Notes under the pieces: generated by a model
Database searches by the model: none
Seen by the model: only the letters and a program-made list of their open reading frames with translations
What the model was told of the DNA's origin: nothing
Translations under genes and position numbers: made by a program
Assembly: GCA_002238855.1 (NCBI GenBank)
Contig: MPND01000011.1
Span: forward strand, 36,595-100,594
Direction of reading: 5' to 3'
Source: SAR202 cluster bacterium bin90
GTDB taxonomy: Bacteria > Chloroflexota > Dehalococcoidia > Lucifugimonadales > JADFKI01
DNA: 64,000 nt
Shown here: piece after piece, positions 42,918 through 51,478 of the stretch
How positions within the stretch are numbered: the first letter of the stretch is position 1
How the letters are laid out: every line of letters starts with the position of its first letter

Positions 42918-43823
42918 CTACCCAACCCTACCTCCACCAGCACCGCCCTCAATCAACAGCCTGCGAATATCGTCCGCAAACTTAACCTCCGAGTCGTCCT
43001 CCGGCTCGTATCCCAGCACATTGCGCGCGCTTGTCAGCGACCAGAACGCGCGCGTGTTGTTGCTGATGCCATAGACCACCTGCCACGGTACGCCATGTTC
43101 GTTATCGATGTTCGGCGTCTCAATCGCCTTCTGGAAGAGTTGCGTAATGTCGCGCGGGCTGATGTACGCTCCCAGGTCGCGCTTGTAGTTGCCCGGGTCG
43201 TCCACATATATCGCAGGATCAAGTTCTCTCGGCGCTCCAATGCGTACCATCACCACGCCCGTCTTCCGTAGATATGACGTGCCACCCGTGTGCTGCTGCC
43301 TGCCGGAGTCGTCGTTGAATCCGCCCAGGCCGCACGCGAAAAGGAAACCCAGGTGCTCATAGGTCGCCTTCGCCCAGCCGTAGAAGTTGTCGGACAGCGC
43401 CAATCTGTACGGGTCGAGAGACTCCATCTTGCGCGTGTGTATGAGGTTGTGCTCGTACCAGTCGGAGGCGTGGTTTGAGCTTGCAATGGCGAGTCTTGGC
43501 ACACCCGCGTCATACGCGCTTCGCAGCACGTTGTACGCCATCTGCACATTCTCGTTCTCGTCGAAGAAGTGGTCCAGTGGATGGCCCTGCCTGCGCTTGT
43601 AGCCCAGGTGCACCACCGCGTCCACCCCCTCAAACAGGTGCTCGTATTGGCTCCTATCGGTGTCGATCAGATCGGCGACTTGCACACCTTCCACTTTGTC
43701 GCCGCGCGGGTTCTCCTCCTTCACGTCCACCAGCACCATCTCGTAGCTCTCGCGGAACGTGGGCAGCAACTGGTTGGCGATGTAGCCAGTCGCTCCGGTC
43801 ATAAGTACTTTTTCAACGGCCAT
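42918..43823 (-). CDS. NAD-dependent epimerase/dehydratase (extended SDR)
   Basis: The 301-residue extended SDR has the nucleotide motif MTGATGYIANQLL, NAD-specific Asp (VDVKEEN), and catalytic YGWAK (Tyr and Lys) at about residue 150. It ends with a C-terminal substrate domain. It epimerises or dehydrates a nucleotide sugar or reduces a related compound. ATG follows AAAGGA. Similar to the epimerase at 53914 in fold, but not the same subfamily. Confidence 0.87.
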   Translation of the reverse strand: MAVEKVLMTGATGYIANQLLPTFRESYEMVLVDVKEENPRGDKVEGVQVADLIDTDRSQYEHLFEGVDAVVHLGYKRRQGHPLDHFFDENENVQMAYNVLRSAYDAGVPRLAIASSNHASDWYEHNLIHTRKMESLDPYRLALSDNFYGWAKATYEHLGFLFACGLGGFNDDSGRQQHTGGTSYLRKTGVVMVRIGAPRELDPAIYVDDPGNYKRDLGAYISPRDITQLFQKAIETPNIDNEHGVPWQVVYGISNNTRAFWSLTSARNVLGYEPEDDSEVKFADDIRRLLIEGGAGGGRVG

Positions 43824-43957
43824 CTCTCGATATCCTTTCTCTTATCGGTGAAATTACATTTCTTACATGGCTGCCGATTCTCTCGGCAACAAATCAGTCC
43901 CTATAACTGATAAACTGACTCACTAATAAACGGAAACATTATCTTGGAGATTCTAAC

Positions 43958-44632
43958 ATGCAGGAACCACTGAACGACGCCGAACTGGACGCGCTTAGAC
44001 AGATAGACACCGCCACCATCGCCAACGCAATCGAGCACTTCGATATACGCAGCAACACCGACGGCTTCATGGGCTGGGACATTCGCTGCATGTTCCCGGA
44101 GATGGGCGTGATGGTCGGATACGCCGTCACGGCCACACTGGACACAACCACACACGGTAGGGTCCACGACCGCGAGGCGCGCTTCCAGATGTTCGAGGCG
44201 ATAGAAGCATCGCCCAAGCCCGTAGTGTTGGCACTCAAGGACCTTAGCTCCAAGCCCAAGCACGGCTGCCACTTCGGGGACGGCCTGGCAACCGTATCTA
44301 TGCGTCTCGGCGCGATAGGGCTGGTTACGGACGGCGGCGTGCGCGATGTGGACACTGTGCGCGAGATGGGCTTCCACTACTTCGCACCGGGCATGGTACC
44401 CGCCCACGGTAACTTCGGCTTCATGGAGGCGCAGGTGCCAGTGCGAATTAGCGGCGTTCTCGTGAACCCCGGCGATCTCATTCACGGTGACGAGAACGGC
44501 GTTGTCACGATACCGAACGAAATCGCGAGAGACTTAGTCGCCGCAGCAAACGACGTGCTCGAACGCGAAAAGGCAAGCCGCGACTGGGTGAACAGCGACA
44601 ACTTCTCGCTCGAAAAGCTCCGCCAGCGGTAA
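43958..44632 (+). CDS. RraA-family / HMG-CHA aldolase-like protein
   Basis: The 224-residue RraA-like fold has TIANAIEHFDI, the alphabeta core PKPVVLALKDLSSKPKHGCHFGDGLATVSMRLGAIGLVTDGGVRDVDTVREMGFHYFAPG and C-terminal HGDENGVVTIPNE. Members include class II 4-hydroxy-4-methyl-2-oxoglutarate aldolases and RraA ribonuclease regulators. The DGGVRD loop and conserved Arg suggest the aldolase type. ATG follows TTGGAG. Which substrate it uses is open. Confidence 0.87.
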   Translation: MQEPLNDAELDALRQIDTATIANAIEHFDIRSNTDGFMGWDIRCMFPEMGVMVGYAVTATLDTTTHGRVHDREARFQMFEAIEASPKPVVLALKDLSSKPKHGCHFGDGLATVSMRLGAIGLVTDGGVRDVDTVREMGFHYFAPGMVPAHGNFGFMEAQVPVRISGVLVNPGDLIHGDENGVVTIPNEIARDLVAAANDVLEREKASRDWVNSDNFSLEKLRQR

Positions 44633-44732
44633 CGGCCAGTATCAAAGGCGGGCGGGTTTGACATCACCGCCAGCCTGTTGGAATATATCGAACAACGAAA
44701 ACAGCAATAAACAGGTCAGGGGGACACAGAAA

Positions 44733-46587
44733 ATGCCTACTTATGAGAACCATCTGAGCATCGACAAGGGCGATACGGTGCGCCCTCCTACCGGCAGACC
44801 TGTGGTATATGGGACGCAAGGCGTCATCTCCAGCGGCCACTATCTGACCTCTATGGCAGGCATGCGCATGCTGCTCAACGGCGGTAACGCCTTCGATGCC
44901 GTTGTTGCCGCTACATTCGCCGCAGGCGTAACCGAGCCGCTCGCCAACTACTCCCTGCTCGCTGAAGGCGTCTTCATGATGTACGACTCGCGAAGCGGAG
45001 ACCTTCTCTCCTTGAGCGGACAGGGCACAGCCCCCGCAAAGGCGAGCGTGGACTTCTACAAGTCTCGCGGCTTCGACGAGATTCCCACCGGGCCGGGACC
45101 TGACGCGCCGATGTCCTTCACCGTACCCGCCGTCATCGCGGCTCTCACATCTATGCTTGAACGCTACGGCACAAAGACACTCGGCGAGGTGCTCGCGCCC
45201 GCGATCCATCATGCGGAGTTCGGCTTCCCCAACTACGAGTACATGCTGCAACGGCTGGACAGCCCTGGTACTCGCGAGCAGTTCGACCTGTTCCCCCCGG
45301 GCGGCAGAAATGTCTTCTTCGAGAACGGCGATGTCCCGCAGCCCGGCTCGCTGCTGGTACAGAAGAACCTCGCCGACATGCTGAAGCAGATGGTCGCAGC
45401 GGAGAACGCATCTATCGGTAGCCGCATCGACGGCATCCGCGCCGGACACGACGCCTTCTACAAGGGCGACATTGCGAAGAGCATCGCGGCATACTCCCGG
45501 CAGGTCGGCGGCATCCTCGACGAGGAAGACCTCGCCAACTACGAACCGGAATATGGCGAGCCTATCAAGTCAACATTCATGGGACACGAAATAAGCAGTC
45601 ACTCCACCTGGACGCAGGGCATCATGGCGCTGCAGATCCTGAACATGCTCGAAAACTTCGACCTCAAGGCGATGGGGCACAACTCGCTTCAATACACTCA
45701 CACCGTGCTGGAAGCCTGCAAGCTCGCATTCGCCGACCGGGAGGCGTTCTACGGCGACCCCAACCACGCCACGGTGCCGATAGACGGCCTGATCTCCAAG
45801 GAGTACGCCGCCGAGCGCGCGCAGCAGATAGACCCAGAGCGCGCGCATCCTGAGCTTCCCGCCGCGGGCGATCCGTGGAAGTACTCCGGCGTGAGCAAGC
45901 CGGCGAACGGCACGGCGCAGATGCCTGCTGGTGTGGCAGCGGGCGAGTCAGGCAACAGCAGCGGCACAACGCACATCGCCTGCATCGACCACGACCGCGA
46001 CCACCAGCCCCCCCCCGCACCCCCCGTCCCCCCCCCGCGCCGCCCACCTCGTCCGCCCCCCCCCCCGCGGCGGCTCGTTCAGCAAGGGCGTATTCTTCCC
46101 CGAGCAGGGCGCAGCCATAAGCACGCGCATCGAGATGTTCAACTTCATAGACGGCCACCCAAACAGGCTGGAACCGGGCAAGCGTCCCCGCACTACGCTC
46201 ATCAATTACATCGTATCCAAGGACGGCACACCGGTCATGACAGTGGGCTGCCCAGGCGGAGACCATCAGGCGCAGGCGAATGTGCAATTGATGCTGAACA
46301 CCCTGCTGTTCGGCATGAACGCCCAGGAAGCTGTGGAGGCGCCGCGCTTTGCCACCGAAAGCGTTCCCGACTCCTTCTACCCGCATGTGTACTATCCCAA
46401 CCGCGTTTCGCTGGAAGAGGGCTACCCCGCCCAGAACTGGGAGGCGTTGAAGTCGCTCGGGCATAGTGACCTCGTGCAGGCGGCAACCTGCGGCATGGGT
46501 GCGACCGTAACCCACCGCGACCCGGACACCGGCGTACTCAGCGCGGGCGGCGATCCCCGACGCGCATGCTATGCACTTGGCTGGTAG
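44733..46587 (+). pseudogene. gamma-glutamyltransferase family protein, interrupted by a poly-C frameshift
   Basis: The first part (frame from ATG 44733) is a normal GGT family protein: YGTQGVISSGHYLTSMAGMRMLLNGGNAFDAVVAATFAAGV and, near 45958, the catalytic-Thr region GTTHIACIDHD. A C-rich stretch (46008-46067) then replaces what should be roughly 20 conserved codons and shifts the frame by one. The C-terminus (GGSFSKGVFFPEQGAAISTRIEMF to the end) continues in another frame (ORF 45931-46587). As a whole it is a GGT/hydrolase, which transfers gamma-glutamyl groups or hydrolyses related amides after autocleavage. The frameshift may be a sequencing or assembly error. Confidence 0.8.
46008..46067 (+). 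repeat. C-rich low-complexity tract inside the GGT gene
   Basis: Repeated runs of 5-10 C with short CGC, GTC and ACC breaks occupy about 60 bases. Codon use and composition are unlike the flanking coding sequence, and it marks the frameshift of the gene. Natural homopolymer expansion is possible; a consensus error is more likely. Confidence 0.7.
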
Positions 46588-46617
46588 TTTACGCTTGCTT
46601 GGATAAGGAGTGCATAG

Positions 46618-47055
46618 TTGATAAACGAATTCATGAGAGCTGCGCTGGACGAGGCGAGGCACGGCTTTGATGAAGGCGGTGTCCCCATCGGCGCAGCTCT
46701 CGTCAGTAGTGGGAAGATCATAGCGACGGGGCGCAATCGCCGCGTTCAGGACGGCGCGCCCACTATGCACGCGGAAATGAACTGCCTGTACAACGCGGGC
46801 GGTTCGTTGTATGGCTTCGACAACCTGACCCTCTACACCTCACTCATGCCTTGCTACATGTGCGCCGGAGCAGTCCTGCAGTTCGGCATAATGAAAGTGG
46901 TCGCCGCAGAAGCGCGCACGGCCAACGAAGGGCTCGAAATGATGCGGCAACACGGCGTCGAGGTCATTGACCTGGACATCAGCGAGTCGAGGGAACTGCT
47001 AGCGGAATACATCCGAGCCAATCCCAGCGGGTGGCACAGCTATCCGCCAGAATAG
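46618..47055 (+). CDS. nucleoside/nucleobase deaminase (cytidine deaminase-like fold)
   Basis: The 145-residue deaminase has the zinc motifs THAE-like PTMHAEMNCLYNAG and MPCYMCAGAVLQFG and a GVPIGAAL start strand, as in cytosine or guanine deaminases. The start is TTG 46618 with GGAG 7 nt upstream, giving LINEFMRAALDEARHGF. It should remove an amino group from a base or related ring, for example cytosine or guanine. It is followed directly by the MFS transporter in the same frame, only a stop codon apart. Confidence 0.88.
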   Translation: MINEFMRAALDEARHGFDEGGVPIGAALVSSGKIIATGRNRRVQDGAPTMHAEMNCLYNAGGSLYGFDNLTLYTSLMPCYMCAGAVLQFGIMKVVAAEARTANEGLEMMRQHGVEVIDLDISESRELLAEYIRANPSGWHSYPPE

Positions 47056-47064
47056 GACTTAGCC

Positions 47065-48498
47065 ACGGAAACTACCACAGTTAGCGCAGCGAACAAGTGG
47101 CTTGGGCTGGTTGCGGCTGCCCTTGGCATGTTTCTGACTTCGCTTGACCTTGCCGTCAATGTAGCACTCCCCGATATCACCTCGAATCTAGGCACAGACC
47201 TCCGCACCGTGCAGTGGATCATCGTGCTGTATGTCGGCAGCAGCACGAGCCTTCAACTCGGTCTGGGCAGCGCGGCGGACGTGTACGGTCTGCGCCGCTT
47301 CTACATCATAGGCTTAGCGGCCTACGCGCTCGCGGTACTGCTGATAGGACTCGCGCCAAACCTGCCTATTGTGCTTGCCCTGCGCGTGACGCAGGCAATC
47401 GGCAACGGCCTCATCGTCGCGTCCGCGCCAGCACTTATAACCGCCATATTCCCGTCAGAAGAGCGCGGCAGGGCGCTCGGTCTGATGTCCGCCATAGCCA
47501 CGCTGGGAATGATCACCGCAACACTTGGCGGTGGGGTGCTTGTGGACGCTTTCGGCTGGCGCTCAATCTTCCTCGCGCGCGTGCCACTAACACTGATTAC
47601 GATAGTCCTCGCGCTGCTCATACTTGTGGAATACAGGCCGGAAGTGCGACAGCGCTTCGACCTTCGAGGCGCGGCACTCGCGGCAGGCGGACTTGCTTGC
47701 CTCGTACTCTTCCTGACGCTGGGAGGCAGAATCGGGTGGCTCTCCCCGGTAGTTCTGGTTCTTGGGCTAGGGGCAGCGGCAGCCCTAACCCTCTTGCTCC
47801 GACTGGAGCGCATAGTGCAGCACCCCGTCCTGGACCCAGGTATGCTCACGCATCCGCTCCTCGCGCCCGTCATAACGGCGTCGTTCCTGATGTTCATGTC
47901 AACATTCGTGAACCTATTCATACTGCCGTTCTATGTCTCGGAAGTGCTGGGAGTCGATGCGAGGTCACTGGGTTTCCTGCTGATGCTCACACCGGTAATA
48001 GCAGGCAGCGTCGCACCAATAGGCGGCTGGCTGTCGGACAGGATGCCTCCCGCCTACCTGACGACAACCGCACTGGTAATATCCGCCGCAGCGATGCTAT
48101 CGTTTACTTCGCTTACATCAGAGTCCAGTGTGGGCGATGTCGCACTGCGGATGGCGGCAGGCGGCATTGGCATGGGAGTGTTTCAGGCAGCAAACGCAAC
48201 GCTGATTATGGGTGCCGTGCCGCGGGACCGTCTTGGCACAGGAGGCGCGCTAATATCCCTGTCCATGAGCATGGGCATCGTAACCAGTGTCGCCCTTATG
48301 GGCGGTGTCTTCGACGGTCGCCTTGCGCTCCATGAAGCGTCAGCCTCTAACGGCATCGAAGCGTTCGTGCTGGCATTCCGCGACACCTATACTGTCGCCG
48401 CCATATTGGGCGCGCTCGCAGTCGCCGTCTCATTTAGCTACTGGCCACACGTCCTTCGCTGGCGCAATCGCCGGGCTTCCGCTGGGAGTGAGAACTAA
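47065..48498 (+). CDS. MFS transporter, DHA2 (14-TM) drug-efflux family
   Basis: This MFS-type protein has about 12-14 hydrophobic segments. The track starts at ATG 47128, but that removes part of TM1. In-frame sequence upstream reads ANKWLGLVAAALGMFLTSLDLAVNVALPDI, the DHA2 family start. No ATG/GTG/TTG exists there; an ACG at 47065 is 7 nt after AGGA (47054) and would be the first codon. Other features are GLGSAADVYGLRRF (MFS loop motif A), AIFPSEERGRALGLMSAI and GGVLVDAFGWRSIFLARVPL. It should export drugs or metabolites by proton antiport. The start is uncertain. Confidence 0.88.
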   Translation, partial: TETTTVSAANKWLGLVAAALGMFLTSLDLAVNVALPDITSNLGTDLRTVQWIIVLYVGSSTSLQLGLGSAADVYGLRRFYIIGLAAYALAVLLIGLAPNLPIVLALRVTQAIGNGLIVASAPALITAIFPSEERGRALGLMSAIATLGMITATLGGGVLVDAFGWRSIFLARVPLTLITIVLALLILVEYRPEVRQRFDLRGAALAAGGLACLVLFLTLGGRIGWLSPVVLVLGLGAAAALTLLLRLERIVQHPVLDPGMLTHPLLAPVITASFLMFMSTFVNLFILPFYVSEVLGVDARSLGFLLMLTPVIAGSVAPIGGWLSDRMPPAYLTTTALVISAAAMLSFTSLTSESSVGDVALRMAAGGIGMGVFQAANATLIMGAVPRDRLGTGGALISLSMSMGIVTSVALMGGVFDGRLALHEASASNGIEAFVLAFRDTYTVAAILGALAVAVSFSYWPHVLRWRNRRASAGSEN

Positions 48499-48531
48499 GA
48501 TGAGGGCAGCATCCTCACTGTCAGTATCGTC

Positions 48532-49437
48532 TTAGCTCTCGTCGCCCTTAACCTCTACGCCCGCCGTCTCCTCCGCGACCTTGATAGCCGAGTACTGGTC
48601 CTCGTTGCCCAGCCCCTTGCCCATTGCCAGAGTCTGCACCTGGTACGCTGCCGACCCGACCATATTCGCCGCGCCCAGCGATGCCGCGAGTTGCGCAGCG
48701 AGCCCAAGGTCCTTGTGCGACAACGCCAGTTTGAAGCCCGGCTCGAAGTTGCGCTCGAACACCTTCGCCGTCAGCCCCGTGCGCCCGTGCAGAGTGCTCG
48801 CGGCAGTGTTGTCCATGACCTCTTGCAGCCGCTCAGGGTTCAGCCCCGCAGCGACGCCCATAGTGACGGCTTCCCCCAGCAGCGTTGCGACTGAGCAAGA
48901 CACCAGGTTGTTGACGATCTTTGTAGTGACTCCCAAGCCCAGTTCGCCGCAGTAGAATTGCTGGTCGCCGAGCGTGTCCAACACATCCTTGCAGTCCTCC
49001 ACCACGCTCGCATCGCCACCAATCATCAGAGTGAGCGTGCCGGTTGCCGCCTGCGCCGGTCCCATGCCCACAGGCACATCCAGCATTTCGGCGCCCTTCG
49101 CCCGCACCGCCTCTCCAACCCTACGAGTCGTGTCAGGGTCGATGCTGCTCATATCGATATAGACCTTGCCCGCGCTCAGCCCCTGCACAATGCCGTTCTC
49201 GCCGGTTGCTGCGTTTTCCACGCTCTGCGGTGTGGGCAGCGACGAAACTATGACATCGCACTGCTCGGCAACTTCTCTGGGCGATGATGCCGCAGTCGCT
49301 CCCTTGTCCACAAGCTCCTGCACAGCCTCGGCTCGAACATCGTACACCATAACATCGTACCCGCTCGCCACGAGATGCGACGCCATTCCGCCGCCCATGT
49401 TCCCCAAGCCAATGTAGCCAATCTTCCGGTCTGACAT
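48532..49437 (-). CDS. 3-hydroxyisobutyrate-dehydrogenase-family oxidoreductase
   Basis: The protein of about 301 residues belongs to the beta-hydroxyacid dehydrogenase family. The N-terminus reads MSDRKIGYIGLGNMGGGMASHLVASGYDVMVYD (GxGxxG site and NAD/NADP Asp), then VSSLPTPQSV, DVPVGMGPAQAATGTLTLMIGG and the catalytic Lys region KIVNNLV. It oxidises a beta-hydroxy acid to a semialdehyde, or does the reverse. ATG 49437 follows AGGAGG with better spacing than 49440. It is convergent with the MFS gene. Confidence 0.9.
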   Translation of the reverse strand: MSDRKIGYIGLGNMGGGMASHLVASGYDVMVYDVRAEAVQELVDKGATAASSPREVAEQCDVIVSSLPTPQSVENAATGENGIVQGLSAGKVYIDMSSIDPDTTRRVGEAVRAKGAEMLDVPVGMGPAQAATGTLTLMIGGDASVVEDCKDVLDTLGDQQFYCGELGLGVTTKIVNNLVSCSVATLLGEAVTMGVAAGLNPERLQEVMDNTAASTLHGRTGLTAKVFERNFEPGFKLALSHKDLGLAAQLAASLGAANMVGSAAYQVQTLAMGKGLGNEDQYSAIKVAEETAGVEVKGDES

Positions 49438-49506
49438 CATCGCCTCCTTATCAATTCAAACTTTCAATCGCGATGATTATATCGCACCACTTCAAGTCAG
49501 CGTTGC

Positions 49507-50277
49507 TTAAGCCGACATCACGCTCACCACCTTCGTCGCAAGAGCAAATGCACTGGACACCAGTACCAGTCCGACAACCGCCCGCCGCCATACGACATCC
49601 GTCAAGCTCTTTGCGATGCGGTCGCCAACCAGCGCGGCGATTATCGCCGGAACAATCGACGCCAGCAGCAGGGTAGTCCTCGCGGGTGTGTACAGGTCAT
49701 TCAGCCCGTAGCTTACCAACAGCGCGGTCCCCATGAAAATGAAGTACAGTGCCATACCGGCGCGTGTGCCTTGCCGACCCCATCCCTGCGATATGAAAAA
49801 CAGCACCAGCAGTGGCCCGCCCACGCCTGTCCCAGTGATGAACACCCCCACCAGAAAGCCGCATACGGGCCCCAGTATGCTGGCTCTCGGCAACCGGAAA
49901 GGCATCCTGAACATGCCACCGACAGTGATCGCGATGATGACTACCAGCACCCCGATGCCGAAGATGTCCTTGTACTCCGCGATGTCCAACATCGCCAGCA
50001 CCCACCCGCCAATCATCGCGCCGATAATGCCCGCCACCACGATGGGCACAATCTCCCTAGGACGCAGGTGTTCGCGATTTCGCATCGCTACCAGAATGAC
50101 CACGGGCAGGGCCATCGCATTCAAGAGAATAATCGAGGTCGCCGGGTCGAACATCAGGAACAGGAACGGCAACCCGACAATGCCGATTCCGAAGCCCATC
50201 GCACTGAAGACGGTGCAAGCAAAGAACACCACAAGCAAAGCGAATGCCAGTTCAGTTGGGCTGACGGCGTCTAGCAA
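49507..50277 (-). CDS. sulfite exporter TauE/SafE family membrane protein
   Basis: The 256-residue membrane protein has eight hydrophobic segments and the TauE/SafE signature (FACTVFSAMGFGIGIVGLPFLFLMF and, in the second half, GFLVGVFITGTGVGGPLLVLFFISQGW). It moves small anions or sulfur/sulfonate compounds across the cytoplasmic membrane. The start is TTG 50277, with a weak GAGAGA ribosome site. It is divergent from the Gfo/Idh/MocA gene. Confidence 0.88.
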   Translation of the reverse strand: MLDAVSPTELAFALLVVFFACTVFSAMGFGIGIVGLPFLFLMFDPATSIILLNAMALPVVILVAMRNREHLRPREIVPIVVAGIIGAMIGGWVLAMLDIAEYKDIFGIGVLVVIIAITVGGMFRMPFRLPRASILGPVCGFLVGVFITGTGVGGPLLVLFFISQGWGRQGTRAGMALYFIFMGTALLVSYGLNDLYTPARTTLLLASIVPAIIAALVGDRIAKSLTDVVWRRAVVGLVLVSSAFALATKVVSVMSA

Positions 50278-50444
50278 AGCAGGTCTCTCAATCGAGTGGA
50301 TAGGCAGCCGGTTGTTGATTCCGCAGACCTCACACTTCAGAGTGTCTTATCAGCAGTGTGAGGTTTTGGTAGAATGCCCCCGAATACCCGGAAGCGGCAG
50401 GCTGCCTGCACATTGTACACTTTGTGGGAGGGGATAGAAGCGAC

Positions 50445-51467
50445 ATGCGCCTTGGAGTGATCGGATACGGCCTTTGGGGCAAGCGACACGCTGACGCCCT
50501 CGCGAAGTTGGATGACGCGGAGCTGATAGCCATCAGTTGCCGCAGCGAGGACACGGCGGCCCTGGTCAGGCAGGACTACCCCGATGTCTCAGTGCATCTC
50601 GACTACCGAGACCTTCTCGCCAGAGACGACATAGATGCCGTAACTGTGGTCGTTCCGAACTACCTGCACGCCGAAGTGGGCGTTGCCGCACTCGAAGCAG
50701 GCAAGGATGTGCTCATGGAAAAACCAATGGCAGCCACCGCCGAAGAGTGCGACAGATTGGTCGCGGCAGCACAGCAAAACAATCGCGTGCTGACCATTGG
50801 CGAAGAGTTTCGATTGTCCAGCCAGTGGGGTGCAATCAAGAGCAGTGTTGACGCCGGCGACTTCGGAACGCCAATGTACGTCAACATCAGCCTCTTCAGA
50901 TTCCCATTCAGGCACACCTCGCAGAACTGGCGATATCGGAGTGATATGGTCGGCTCGTGGATTCTGGAAGAACCAATCCACTTCTTCGATCAGGCCGTGT
51001 GGTACATGGAAAAGTGGGGCAAGCCTCAGTCTGTAATCGCTTATGGAAATTCAAACGAACGCGACAGGGGCATGTACGATAACTTCACCGCTGTCGTGAA
51101 GTTTTCTCACGGAGCATACGCCGTCATAAGCCAGACTCTGGGAGGCTTCGAGCATCATTTCATTACCGAAGTTGTCGGTACGGAAGGCTCAGTGCGTGGA
51201 TTGTGGTCAGGCGACATGGACCGCACACGCAAGCCATCCTTCGAGTTGAAAGTACAGCGAAATACCGATGCCGCAGCACAAAGACTGGAACTCGATGCCG
51301 CGTCAGGTGAAGCCTTCGAGCTTGAAGAGCAGATGCGGCTGGTGGTGGACGCGTTCCGCCGCCGGGAACCAGTCGTTACGCCCGAAGAAGGCAAGATAGC
51401 TGTGGTCCTGTGCAACGAATCGGAGCGCTCAATCCTTGAAGGACGAGAGATTCCGCTGGAATTGTAG
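50445..51467 (+). CDS. Gfo/Idh/MocA family oxidoreductase
   Basis: The 340-residue protein has an N-terminal Rossmann domain (MRLGVIGYGLWGKRHADALAKL), the EKPMA motif (VLMEKPMAATAEECDRLV) and a C-terminal alpha/beta domain where ILEEPIHFFDQAVWYMEKWGKP gives the catalytic His. It oxidises sugars, inositols or related substrates with NAD(P). ATG 50445 follows GGGAGGGGA and is preferred to 50424. Substrate unknown. Confidence 0.9.
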   Translation: MRLGVIGYGLWGKRHADALAKLDDAELIAISCRSEDTAALVRQDYPDVSVHLDYRDLLARDDIDAVTVVVPNYLHAEVGVAALEAGKDVLMEKPMAATAEECDRLVAAAQQNNRVLTIGEEFRLSSQWGAIKSSVDAGDFGTPMYVNISLFRFPFRHTSQNWRYRSDMVGSWILEEPIHFFDQAVWYMEKWGKPQSVIAYGNSNERDRGMYDNFTAVVKFSHGAYAVISQTLGGFEHHFITEVVGTEGSVRGLWSGDMDRTRKPSFELKVQRNTDAAAQRLELDAASGEAFELEEQMRLVVDAFRRREPVVTPEEGKIAVVLCNESERSILEGREIPLEL

Positions 51468-51478
51468 CAATAAGGCCT

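Noticed and set aside
46008-46067. Proline-rich domain in the GGT protein
   Set aside because: The C-tract breaks the frame and replaces conserved sequence; it is better explained as an error or mutation than as a domain.
45664-46770. Minus-strand ORF of 368 residues over the GGT gene
   Set aside because: It runs through the C-tract and opposes two recognised genes; low-complexity translation.
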